A stretch of DNA of 64,000 nt, taken from NCBI GenBank assembly GCA_003024785.1, contig PUQB01000208.1, forward strand, positions 272,066 to 336,065, read 5' to 3'. The notes under the pieces were generated by a model. The model saw only the letters and a program-made list of their open reading frames with translations, did not search any database and was not told the DNA's origin. The stretch is from Selaginella tamariscina. Its lineage: Eukaryota > Streptophyta > Lycopodiopsida > Selaginellales > Selaginellaceae. Shown here piece by piece: positions 1 through 10,780 of the stretch (positions are counted from its first letter, which is position 1; each line of letters begins with the position of its first letter). The translations under genes were made by a program, and so were the position numbers.

Positions 1-99
1 AAACACTTACATAGAGATGTACATTATGTTACCAGTGTCTTACATGTACGTAGGCACACACACACAAACACACAAACACATACACACACAGACGTGTAC

Positions 100-381
100 C
101 TGCCACCGCATACACCTAGCGGATCCGTTTTGGGGTCCATTTTCATGATGACATCAGCACAGCGATTAGCACGCTCCATGTCATTGTAAGTTCGACAGTT
201 TGATAATAAAGAGTGCCATATTCCTCGTCCGATTCCATTGGCATACCTTAATATGAAAAAATATACTTTAAAAATAAAATATTACTTAGCCATATAATGA
301 CTCTGTTATTTCACAGACACTCATATAAAAATAACCTTATACCTTAACTTCCAATACACACATTACACACACACACACACA

Positions 382-426
<45 letters not shown>

Positions 427-2466
427 CTCGTATAATCCCCTCAGCAAGCTCCAGGTGGCCCTTCTTACCAAGTACTTCCACTATACATGCAAAGTGTTCC
501 TTATCACGTATTAAATCAAACTCTGTTTTCATGTCTATAAAATACTCAATTGCCTCCTCAACCAAGCCATCTCGAGCACATGCTGAAAGAATATTCTCAA
601 AAGTCGCCTAATAAATAAATAAATTAGTATGATATTTAGATTTGTAAAATTAATATAATCGTAATATGATATTAAGAAAAGTATAAATGTATATGAGAAT
701 GTATATATGAATAATCATATTATATATATAATATATATGTATGACATAAGCTGAGAGAACATATACATTTATAGAATTTAATAATATAATCATTACAAAG
801 TGAAATAAAATAAAATAAATAATTTGATGGGTATTAAAATAATAAGATATAAACCAGTATGATAATAATTATAATATATATCACGCATCCCGACCAAGAC
901 ACAGATTTACAATTTAATTTTGCTAAGTCTTAATACTTAGGCCTGTGTTGTTTATGTATGCTTCTTATATAGCATAGATATATCCATTCATATATGAAAT
1001 GCGTGCGCCCACGTGCACACACACACACACACCTCATTTGGCTTAGTGCCTTCTTGTTGCATTAACTTCGAGAACGAGAGAGCCTCATGTGTATCACACA
1101 CACGTATCATAGCTGACCACGCAACCACATCCTTAACCTCGATCTCATGGAATATTCCATTACACTCTTCTAAAGATCCGAATCTTGAATACATATCCAC
1201 CAATGCTGTCCTCACCACGTCATCCTCTTGAAGGTTGTGTTTAATAACTAATTGGTGTATATCTTTACCTATTATAAATTAAAGCATTATGTAACAATAC
1301 AGAGTCTCCTCTCTCTCTCTCTCCACGCACACACAATACATCGTATTTATATGGTTAATATTACATAAGATATATGTAAGTTTTAATATTATATGTATAC
1401 TTTAAACTTTAGTATTTAATGTTAATTAATTACCTTCGTCGATATTTGCACACGCTGCGAGTGTTACACCGTAAGTTATATTGTCCGGCACGGATTTCGG
1501 GTTCCGTACCATGTCGTAGAATAGGGCTACGGCCTCCCGTGGTTGCCTGTTATTTACGTACCCCGCTATCATGGCTGTATACGTATATACGCTCTTCTGT
1601 GTTATACGGTCGAATGCCTCGCGTGCGAATATCATGCTTGTAAACCTTAAAAACATGTTCACCACCGACGTCCCTACATATTAAATGTACGTAAGTATAT
1701 TGTAACATAGTTAATATAGATTATCATAAGGTGATTTAGGTATTAGTATATCTATAAAGCAAAAAATATGCACATTTTAGAAATAGTTCTCAAATACACA
1801 CACGCACACGCATAACGTACACATTTGGAAGCCTGTGTATGTGTTTGCTTCTTATGTAGCAGACCTTATACATATATCATTACAAGAATTAATATCCAAA
1901 CAATACTACATAATAAACCAGAGATACATAAGTGTATGCATGTGTTAGGATGTGTGTGCGTGTCTGGACATTGTATACATGTAGGTGTACATATGTTATG
2001 TATGTATGCATATCTTATATAGGTGCAGTACACAACAAATTCACATATGCACACACAAAATACAAACACATCTACTTTTGTGTGTGTTATATTACACACG
2101 TAATATATGTGTACATATTCTATAGACGCACACATGGATAACTAGTATTAAGCTCTTACATATGTTATAGAAGACACGCACACAAATTTATACACACACA
2201 CACAAGTATCCAAACAGGCATCTTATATGTTGATCATTTCCCCATGAATAAATTTGCTGTTCAAAACATGTGCTATGTCACATTGTTTATGAAATTGAAT
2301 AGGATTCTTTGTATATAAAAGAAATCCATAATATTAAAACTTATAGCATAAATTTTGATAGCCATATTATATTTATTTGAATTTTATTTATCATTTATAA
2401 ATTAGTTTTTCTGATACATACATACATATATATACACACACACACATACACACATATAATATATAT

Positions 2467-2522
<56 letters not shown>

Positions 2523-3375
2523 ACCCAATATATATATAATTATGTATAGTCAAGTGTATATACTCATCTATACACACATTAAATGTATATACATACCAAC
2601 TTTTGGAGTAGAATCCAGTCTGTTAACCTTCGCTTGTATTCTTTTACCATCTTCCAATGTCATACTTCTGCACGTATCCAGCACCGTAGTATACGTATTT
2701 TCATCGGGTTTAGTCCCTTCCGCTTCCATTCGCTCCATAAGCTCGATGACATTCCCAAAGCTTCCAAGACGACAATAAGCCTGAAGTCTATATATGAGCA
2801 TATGCATATGTCTGTGCGCGTTTGTGTCCGTGTGTGTCAGTGGTGCGTATATATACCTAATATACATGTGCGTATACATATATTATTGCATTAATCTTGA
2901 AGTAATATGTAAAACAATGTAAGTTTGTGTGCGTGTGAGTGTGTGTGTGCATTTGGATATATATACACATGCATAATACGTATGCATGTGAATACATATA
3001 TTAGGTGAGCATGAAGTGATTATATAGTTTGTATATATTCAATATATGCAAAAAACAATATATACGTATATAATAAACTAATACAAGTAACGAGTATTTG
3101 TTAGTTACCGCGATTAATACGTTCCAGGAGTCAACTGTTGGATTCTCGATCTTATCAAACGATTTACATGCATCTGGTATGTTTCCAATCCTACCGTACA
3201 TCTTCACCAGTGCCGTACCGACGGTAGTGTCTGTCTCCAGCTTACTGTCAACTATAAAAGCTGGTTAAATTTGAAATGATTTATGTTCTATTATAAATCA
3301 AAAATCAAAAATATTCATCTTGTATGTATGTATATTGATATATGTGCATATATGTACAGACGTACACAAAGCAAA

Positions 3376-3415
<40 letters not shown>

Positions 3416-4701
3416 TGTCCGGAAATCTGCATGTACACATATACATGCAGTTATACACTCGCACATAAATATACCTGTCTCTATGTGTTTGACGTATATA
3501 TGTATATAGATGATATACACATACCTCGAGAGAGGTGTGCATATCTATGAATGTGTATACGCACAATATACACATGTATATGACTTACTTAGATTGTGTA
3601 TCCGTTTTCCTTCAGAAATGTCTCCTAGACCAATAACGGAGTCCAGAATGGTGACAAAGGTATATCCCTCAGGCTTAATGCCTTGGTTTCTCATTTGCTC
3701 GAAGAGGTCGATAGCATCCAGGTATCTACCATAAGAGTTGCATAAAGCAAGCATATTCGTCCATGATACCACGTCCTTCGCTCCACTTCTGCAGACATAC
3801 GTATATGTATGTACATGTATCCATGTATGTGTGCAAATGTATATACAACACCTACATATACAACATGTACACACATGTATGTGTTACCACGCACCTCAGG
3901 AATTCATCTAGCTTGTTTCCAAGGTGTTCAAGTTTGGTTCTGTGTACAAGGAACTGAATACGGTATTGTTCCAAGAGAGTATTCGAGTTTCCGTACTTGA
4001 CACCTGGTAGGAATGTAGGAGGCTCTGTTGTTAGTGTGGCTGTTTGTCCGGCATGTCTGGGAATATACAGTAGCTGCCCTGTAAAATACAAATAGATACA
4101 TACGTACGTACGTATGTACATACATAGAGAGAGAGAGAGATAAGTTTGTATAGATACACATGCACATGCATTGCTCTAGACTCAGAATGAACATGAACAA
4201 CAGAAAGCGCATTTATACGGATATAGACAGCTAAACTTTCCAGTTGATAGACAAAAACTAACCAGACAGACAGACACACGTAAATGATATATTTGCTAGT
4301 ATACATTAATAGTCAGACAGAGACACAATATATATGGACATACGGACACATGCACATAAAAAGTACATTTTATGAACATTTGTACATGAGCATGTGTATA
4401 TGAATGAAACACGTACTTTGAACAACTTAACATTGACTTATAAACCGTATATATTATATCAGATATGATATCATAGCTTGGTAATCATAAAAAAGATACA
4501 TGTAAGCATATACACGGATTGCATATTATAAACATGTAAACATGTATAAGAAGAAAATGCGCATTTCTAAACAGAATGAAAAAATATATATACAAAATTT
4601 ATATACGTACACACATATACACATATACGCACACACAAAATGTGGAAATAAATTGACCTGAGAAGCTTACCGAGGCGAAGAATCGATCGCGCCCGTCTCA
4701 T
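100..4701 (-). CDS. Intron-rich PLS-type PPR protein, partial at the left edge
   Basis: Organelle RNA-binding PPR protein, probably acting in RNA editing or processing in mitochondria or plastids (inference from the family). I read nine exons on the minus strand: 4671-4701, 3895-4078, 3589-3788, 3109-3251, 2597-2780, 1434-1673, 1033-1268, 427-607 and 100-246, all with GT-AG introns and matching phases. The start at 4701 (MRRARSILRL...) was chosen because it alone gives the right phase into exon 2. PPR motifs are clear: KDVVSWTNML, VDSWNVLIAAYCRLG, VYTYTAMIAGYV, KDVVAWSAMI. The C-terminal exons look like an E domain (GMPMESDEE, then SLLSNCRTYNDMERANRC), but the frame slips by one base near 205-215. 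The gene continues past base 1, so any DYW domain is outside. Most large PLS PPR genes have few or no introns, so eight is unusual. Head-to-head with the next PPR gene over 188 bp. Confidence 0.8.
386..424. repeat. (CA)n-(GA)n tract at a PPR splice donor
   Basis: CACACACACGAGAGAGAGA tract beginning at the donor of PPR exon 427-607 (minus strand reads GTTCTCTCTCTC). Confidence 0.9.
2482..2519. repeat. (AG)n microsatellite in a PPR intron
   Basis: Nineteen or so AG units next to a TA run in the intron between exons at 1434-1673 and 2597-2780. Confidence 0.9.
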
Positions 4702-4889
4702 AACTTGCTGAATCGCTAGGGCGCATTTGCGAGAATGAAAAACCCTTAGGGCTTTGTTAAACCCACATTCTCTGTTTAGGGTTCCTTATAATTAAAAGTA
4801 ACTAATAAAATTAAAATATAATAGTATTATTAAAACACCTAATAATACATTGGTATAATGTTCATCAATAATACGCAGTCGAATAGTAT
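4702..4889. promoter_or_regulatory. Divergent promoter between two PPR genes with telo-box motifs
   Basis: Only 188 bp separate the two start codons. The region holds several telo-box-like words (AACCCTTAGGG, TTTAGGGTT at about 4741-4785). Such boxes are common upstream of plant genes for translation and organelle functions. Shared regulation is an inference. Confidence 0.45.
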
Positions 4890-6638
4890 ATGTGTCTACG
4901 AGGTAGAGGAAGACCTCTTTCGGCATTGCTTACGGCACTCAAACAGTGTACAAAGAAGAGGGACTTGGAAGGAGGCAAGGCTCTACATCGGGAAGCACTT
5001 CAAGCAGGTTACCACGTTAACAAATACGTGGCCACCGCGCTGATCACCATGTACACGCGATCCGGGAGCGTCACCTCCGCTAGGGAGGTCTTCGACGCCG
5101 CCCCCGAGCGCGATGTTGTCACATGGAACGCACTCTTATTGGGATACGCAAAGAACAGGCAAGCAGAGCAAGTACTCAAACTGTTTGAGTGGATGGAATA
5201 CGAAGGGTGTCTACCCGACGCACAGACGTACGTAGCGCTCCTTAAGACAGGAGTGGATGTTCACTCACGGGTGGAGAGAGCGGGCATCGAGGACATATTT
5301 GTAGCAAGCGCTCTGATGGATATGTACAGCAGTAGTAGGAGAATGCATTCCGCTCAGGCTGTCTTAGACCGCATGGTTCACTGCGATGTTGTGTCGTGGA
5401 ACATTCTCATCATGGGTTACGTGGAAAACGGGGAGTACTCAGTAGCTATGGGGCTTTTCATGAGTATGGAGTGTGAGCCAGACTCTGCTACATTTGTAGC
5501 TGCGTTTAAGGCTTGTATATACTTTAACGAGCAAACACGGAGTGCACTTCACAAACAAGCAAAAGCACGTGGATTTGATACAGATGCTTTTGTTGCAAGC
5601 ACGCTGGTGGACATGTATAGCAAGTGCGGGAGCGTGGTTCAAGCGCAGGCTGTTTTTGATAAGATGAGCCACCACACTGTTGCTTCATGGACTAGCCTTA
5701 TTCTGGGATACGTGGAGAAAGGGGAGAGCGAGAAAGCTATGGAGGTATACTCCACTATGGACTGTGAGCCAGATTCTGGTACCTATATAGCAGCGCTCAG
5801 GGCATGTGCGGGCTTATCCGCCACACATAACAAGCAGCTGTGTCTAGACAAAGTCGTGTCCATACACGGTCAGGCTAAGGAGCGTGGACTTGATGAGAAC
5901 GTACATCTTCCAAGCACACTCATCGACGTCTACTCCAAATGCGGGAGCATCCGTTTTGGTCGAGAGGTCTTCGATAGGATGACCTCTCACGACGTGGTCT
6001 CATGGACCACTCTCATTATGGGATATGTGGAGAATGGGGAAGGCATGGTAGCCATAGATTTATTTATGAGTATGGACTGTGAGCCAAACTCTATCACATA
6101 TGTAGCTGCACTCAAGGCATGTGCAAGTGTATCAGAATTAACATGCGGAAGAAGAGTTCACTCTCAGATATGCAGGAGCGGATTGGAAGTACACCAAGTC
6201 GTGGCAAATTCCCTTGTGGACTTATACAGCAAGTGTAGCTCCATATCAACTGCTGGGTACATGTTCGACTCGATGCATTCGCCGGATATAGTCTCCTGGA
6301 ACGCGTTAATAACAGGTTACAGCTCCCTAGGAGACAGTTCCTATGTGTTTACCCTTGTGAGAGCTCTAAAAGAAACTGGTACATATATGAATGATGTCAC
6401 ATTCATGTTGGCTCTTACATCTTTCAGTAATACGGGTATGGTAAAGAAAGGTAGAGAGTGTTTTGATTCTATGTGTGAGTATGGTGTCAACCCAACTATA
6501 GAACATTATGCATGTGTAGTTGACATGTTGGGGAGGGCTAATAGACTGCAGGAAGCACTCTCAGTGATAAAGAACATGCCCTTCCAACTGACACTGCTGT
6601 GTGGACAAGCTTGCTCGAGCATGCAGGGTTTGGAATAA
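4890..6638 (+). CDS. Intronless PLS-type PPR protein, E domain out of frame
   Basis: A 582-residue open frame made almost wholly of PPR repeats of about 31-36 residues. Recurrent motifs are VASALMDMYS, DVVSWNILIMGYVENGE, CEPDSATFVAAFKAC and LVDMYSKCGS. It probably binds organelle transcripts. Several units are close copies (GYVENGE at 5415 and again near 6025; SMECEPDS and SMDCEPNS), which suggests internal repeat duplication. The last residues (IEHYACVVDMLGRA, NMPFQ) lead into an E domain. After about 6590 that domain continues in other frames (PDTAVWTSLL, then ACRVWNNIEVGKAAFDALL), consistent with two single-base losses, and is then cut off by the 53-bp tandem repeat at 6758. An upstream ATG at 4858 is in another frame. 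No targeting peptide is obvious. Confidence 0.8.
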   Translation: MCLRGRGRPLSALLTALKQCTKKRDLEGGKALHREALQAGYHVNKYVATALITMYTRSGSVTSAREVFDAAPERDVVTWNALLLGYAKNRQAEQVLKLFEWMEYEGCLPDAQTYVALLKTGVDVHSRVERAGIEDIFVASALMDMYSSSRRMHSAQAVLDRMVHCDVVSWNILIMGYVENGEYSVAMGLFMSMECEPDSATFVAAFKACIYFNEQTRSALHKQAKARGFDTDAFVASTLVDMYSKCGSVVQAQAVFDKMSHHTVASWTSLILGYVEKGESEKAMEVYSTMDCEPDSGTYIAALRACAGLSATHNKQLCLDKVVSIHGQAKERGLDENVHLPSTLIDVYSKCGSIRFGREVFDRMTSHDVVSWTTLIMGYVENGEGMVAIDLFMSMDCEPNSITYVAALKACASVSELTCGRRVHSQICRSGLEVHQVVANSLVDLYSKCSSISTAGYMFDSMHSPDIVSWNALITGYSSLGDSSYVFTLVRALKETGTYMNDVTFMLALTSFSNTGMVKKGRECFDSMCEYGVNPTIEHYACVVDMLGRANRLQEALSVIKNMPFQLTLLCGQACSSMQGLE

Positions 6639-6757
6639 CATTGAAGTCGGGAAAGCTGCATTCGATGCATTACTGGCTTGTAATGGAGAGAATGCATCTG
6701 CTTACCTGATGATGGGTGACATCTATAAGAAGTTGAGCGTCACCGAAGATACTGAAT

Positions 6758-6903
6758 TTCCGTAGCTTTCCACGTATAACTGTCGGACGGATGTACTGAG
6801 CTTCTGTAGTTTCCACGTATCCCATAATGAAACTGTCGGACGGATGTAGTGAACTTCCGTAGTTTCTGCATATTCCAGAATGAAACTGTCGGACGGATGC
6901 TGC
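6758..6903. repeat. Three-copy tandem repeat between convergent PPR genes
   Basis: Three units with starts at about 6758, 6802 and 6855 (44, 53 and 49 bp). Each contains CCGTAGTTTCCACGTAT-like sequence followed by AACTGTCGGACGGATG. The array lies exactly where the first PPR gene's E domain stops resembling PPR proteins, 54 bp from the stop codon of the convergent PPR gene. Confidence 0.8.
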
Positions 6904-6956
6904 ATATGTGTACCAGGGTGTCTGTATAGTGGTGTTAGTCCTGAAAGTCGAAGAAG

Positions 6957-8507
6957 CTATGCACATAGTTTACAGCAGCTGCCTTCTTCTGGCCCATTTA
7001 CAACCCGCTCATGAACTCGGATCATGGACTTCAACCCGTCTCTACCGGGTTTAGTTGCAGCATATGCGTCTCTCAACTTTTCTCTAAGATCCCCATCAAT
7101 CCCCACTTTGTTCCACACAATGGATGCATGTATCCTCTTACATTCTCTTAGATCCGGGCCTGCCTCGAGAAGCTTTAAGTACGTGTCTTTACTCGGTACA
7201 ATCCCTGTCTCATACATCCTCTCGAATCCCCTCATTGCTTCATCCCTCTTCCCATGCATTACATATCCCCGAATGATCACTCCCCACAAGCGAGAGTCTC
7301 TCTTCTTCATCGTTTCATACACACGTACAGCCTCTCCGAGTCCGAAACCCGTACACCGAGTCCCGTACATCTCAACCAGTGCCACCCCGAGTTGGTAAAC
7401 CTGCTGTAGTCCGAGGTCCCACACACAAGACTCGAGCATCTTCCCCGTCGGGAGGTCCGTGCAGTGCTCTATAACAGGTAAAAGGGTGCCTGAACTCATC
7501 GGCAGGGCCTCGAAGTCCATTGTGCGGAACATATGCAGTGCCCCATCAAAATGCCCAGTGCGGGCATTTGCCGCAATGTACGCATTCCATACACGGACTC
7601 TCCTAAGCGGCCGCATTTTCTCAAACACATCACTTGCAGTATGTAGATCCCCACAACAGGAGTACATCCCAATAAGTGCCTCTGCAATGGATGGGATTCT
7701 ATCTAACCCGTTTCTTGTCACAGTGTCGTGTAGGCACCTACCGAGTTCGATATCGACTTTCATACCTGCATATATAGTTGTGTTGTGGATGTGTGTGTGG
7801 ATGCGTGTGTGTGTGTGTGTGTGTGTACCTGCAGCTTCCAAGGCCATCGAGTACATGGACTCATCCGGGCTGATGGTTTTAAGGCGAGCTAGATGAAATA
7901 ACTTAAGTGCTTCTTCTGCGTTGCCTGTGTTAACATATGCACGCATAATCCCCGTGAAGGAGAATATGTTCTGACTTCCAAGGTTGTCGAATATTCTCTT
8001 AGCCTCCGTACAATCCCCAAAAGACGCGTACATGAATACCAGATCGTTCCCTACACGTGTATACATATTGTATCACAGAGACATATACACATGCATCTAC
8101 ACGTAATACATGTACGCACATAGATGCTCCTCTGCGTGTGTGTGTTTTACACAGAGACACACATACATACCGATAAATCGCTCAGAGTCCATTCTGTTTT
8201 TGCGAATATGATCATGTACCTTGGCTCCATACGTTCTTGATTTAAGCTTGGTACAAAGCTTCACAATATGTTGATATGTATCAATATCAAACGGCTGCTC
8301 CCTACGTTCCACAATATTCATATATACACGCAGCTCCTTGCGCTCCAGTTCCCTTCTACCCAATTCCTGATCCCCATTCTCTCTCCAGAATCCCGCGTTC
8401 TGTACCCCATTTTCTCTCATAATCCCTGTTTCTTCTCTCGGTTGCTTCTTCCTCAATCCAGCAGTCTGCATAGCTGAACCCGCCCTGCTCGTCCATTTTC
8501 TCAGCAT
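6957..8507 (-). CDS. PPR protein, three exons, in frame
   Basis: Exons on the minus strand are 8171-8507, 7829-8050 and 6957-7765; the 1368 nt give 455 residues without a break. The N-terminus is basic and repetitive (EKKQPREE-like stretch, ELERKELR). PPR-like units follow: QNIFSFTGIMRAYVNTGNAEEALKLF, split here as QNIFSFTGIMRAY and NAEEALKLF; RVWNAYIAANARTGH; SRLWGVIIRGYVMHGKRDEA. The motifs are diverged, with degenerate L and S units, and no E or DYW domain is seen. The protein ends GSCCKLCA. Intron 2 is only 63 nt, is a (CA)-rich tract starting at the donor, is a multiple of three and has no stop, so retention would give a longer protein. It is tail-to-tail with the plus-strand PPR gene. 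Confidence 0.75.
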
Positions 8508-8531
8508 TAAACCCTATACCCTAACCCTAAT
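8506..8531. promoter_or_regulatory. Telo-box cluster upstream of PPR gene
   Basis: AAACCCTATACCCTAACCCT lies at the start codon end of the minus-strand PPR gene. It matches the plant telo-box family rather than a telomere, because only about three imperfect units are present. Confidence 0.5.
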
Positions 8532-9277
8532 CAATATAATTATATTAGGTCAAATTAAATTAAATAATCAAAAATAAAAATAAAATTAGGGGAGCCTCGC
8601 TTCGAACATGAAAGCCAGTTTAAAAAAATGTGGTTCCTCTTAAAACAAAACTAATTAAATTAAGAAAAAAATAGCAATACATAAGAAAATTATAGAATTA
8701 AATAAAAATGTTTTTGCTTATTTTATATTTAGTCATCAAATATATGTCAAACACAAAGTAAATAAAAATATTTTTATTTAATTTTATAATTTTATAAAAT
8801 TCAAATCAAACTAATCCGTAATTATTTTATTGTAGTTTCATGAGTGGATATTATTCACAATTAATAAATTTTGTAATTCTTTGTAAAAAAAACTGAATTA
8901 ACATAATTTTATTTAATATTGTATTATTTTATGTCTCTTATTCTAATATTTTTTCAGATGTATTTAGGATGCGTAAATGATATGACATGGAAAAAACATA
9001 TACAAAATTGAACACTACACTACTTAATACATCCGTATTCATGACATATGAAATTACACATTAATTAAGCATTACATTCACAGGCATTGAAAACCCTTGA
9101 GAATTAAGGTAAATAAGTAATTTTCCTTGAGTTTTTTATACACGTTCTAAGAGGGAGGCCGTGTTCTGCAAGTGTCCCATTAAGTTGTATCATTTCAACA
9201 TGTATAGAGCTTGTACATTATATATTAATATGTATATATTATATATATATATATAAATTATTAGTATGTATATATAT

Positions 9278-9503
9278 GTATGTGTACACAAGAACAAATC
9301 AGTCAATCATCACCGGTGGGAGAATCGGCGGGCAGATCACGCAACACTTTCTGTGTTCCCATTGGCCCCCACAAGACACAAATCACATCAATCCCACACC
9401 TTTCTTCTTTTTACTTTTGCCCTTCAACATCTTTATACTAATCCAATATTATTATATTCTTATTAACTATTTAGAATTCAGGAGTTCTTATGTCCTTGTT
9501 GAT
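9278..9503. repeat. Direct duplication, copy 1
   Basis: Begins GTATGTGTACACAAGAAC and ends near CCTTGTTGAT. It matches 9583-9811 almost base for base, with a few one-base gaps. Contains CACCGGTG and a CCAAT-like CCCATTGGCC. Both copies are bordered by (TA)n runs. Confidence 0.9.
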
Positions 9504-9521
9504 TTCAAATGTAAACTTAAT

Positions 9522-9565
<44 letters not shown>

Positions 9566-9582
9566 AGTAGTATTATAAATAT

Positions 9583-9811
9583 GTATGTGTACACAAGAAC
9601 AAATCAGTCAATCATCACCGGTGGGAGAATCGGCGGGCAGATCACGCAACACTTTCTGTGTTCCCATTGGCCCCACAAGACACAAATCACATCAATCCCA
9701 CACCTTTCTTCTTTTACTTTTGCCCTTTCAACGTCTTTATACTAATCCAATATTATTATATTTCTTATTAACTATTTAGAATTCACAGGGAGTTCTTATC
9801 GTCCTGTTGAT
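9583..9811. repeat. Direct duplication, copy 2
   Basis: Second copy of 9278-9503, 305 bp downstream, flanked by (TA)n arrays at 9532-9557 and 9833-9866. No terminal inverted repeats or coding frame recognised. It could be a tandem segmental copy or two insertions of one short element into TA-rich DNA. Confidence 0.9.
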
Positions 9812-9828
9812 GTAGAAATACTATACTA

Positions 9829-9869
<41 letters not shown>

Positions 9870-10780
9870 TTAAATAAGTTTAAAGCCACGTGTTCAGTTC
9901 TTTTTAGAATGAAGGACAAGTTGCTCAATCCCATGTTAGATGAATCAAAGCAACAAGACACACAAAAACACTTAAAAGTGATAAAGAGAAAAAAAAGCCT
10001 GCAATTTGAGTGGAGAATCTTTTAACTCCCCTTTCTTGTATATATATATATATATATTTCACACACACACGCACGCACACGCACACACACATACATTCAT
10101 ATATTGTGTGCTTTCTACCATCTCGTTAAAATATATATTAAATATTTAAGTTTTTGATCTGATTGTGGATGGTCAGATCGGATTTCCCACTGCAAAAGGC
10201 AGTGCAGCACATTTTAAGCAAATGTTAAACTAGAGGCAAACTATAATAAATACGCCGTCTTAGCATTCATTGATATATGAGAGCACAGAACAAACCCAAG
10301 AGAGGACTGTCTTTCTTAAGCGTTAAGCATGATTATCTTATTTTTATATCCTAATTTTTAATATTTCCCTGCAGTAGTAGCAGTAGAATGCAGAATTCAT
10401 GACAAAAAAAGACACATTATTATTTATTTTTTTAAAGAATTTTTTTTTTATTAATTTTAAAAAAAAATAATTAAATTAAATTCTACACACCACTCTTCCC
10501 ACTACTTCACAAATTCATCTGTCACTATCCTATGGAATGAACAGGGGGGTAAACTTGAAAGGGTTTCACACTAAGAGTTAAAAATGGTTTAATTTTTTTT
10601 TTGTTGTTCATAAAAGGGTTTTTTTTTTATTTAATTTTATTTCACTTATTTCTTTTCTAGAATAATTTGCTGGGTGATTTTAAAACATGGGTTTTAGGCA
10701 ATTATATGCACATATGTATGTGGGTTTCCAGATAAGGATCTCTTCACTGCCATAATATATATACACACATATGTAAGATC

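Larger units (their letters stand above)
8532..10780. other. AT-rich intergenic spacer
   Basis: No coding frame seen. It holds the 226-bp direct duplication (annotated separately), long (TA)n runs at 9532-9557 and 9833-9866, and a CA/GT tract near 10060-10095. The last few hundred bases before 10781 presumably include the response-regulator promoter, but I see no decisive motif. Confidence 0.6.

Noticed and set aside
1825-2141. Overlapping ORFs rich in Cys, Val, Tyr, His and Ile on both strands
   Set aside because: They are read-through of GT/CA/TA microsatellites inside a PPR intron, with matching frames on both strands and no domain.
3305-3575. ORFs with long [12 protein letters not shown] runs
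   Set aside because: Translation of (GA)n/(GT)n repeats in the PPR intron 3252-3588.
6758-6903. CRISPR-like repeat array
   Set aside because: Direct tandem units without spacers in a plant nuclear genome; an ordinary minisatellite.
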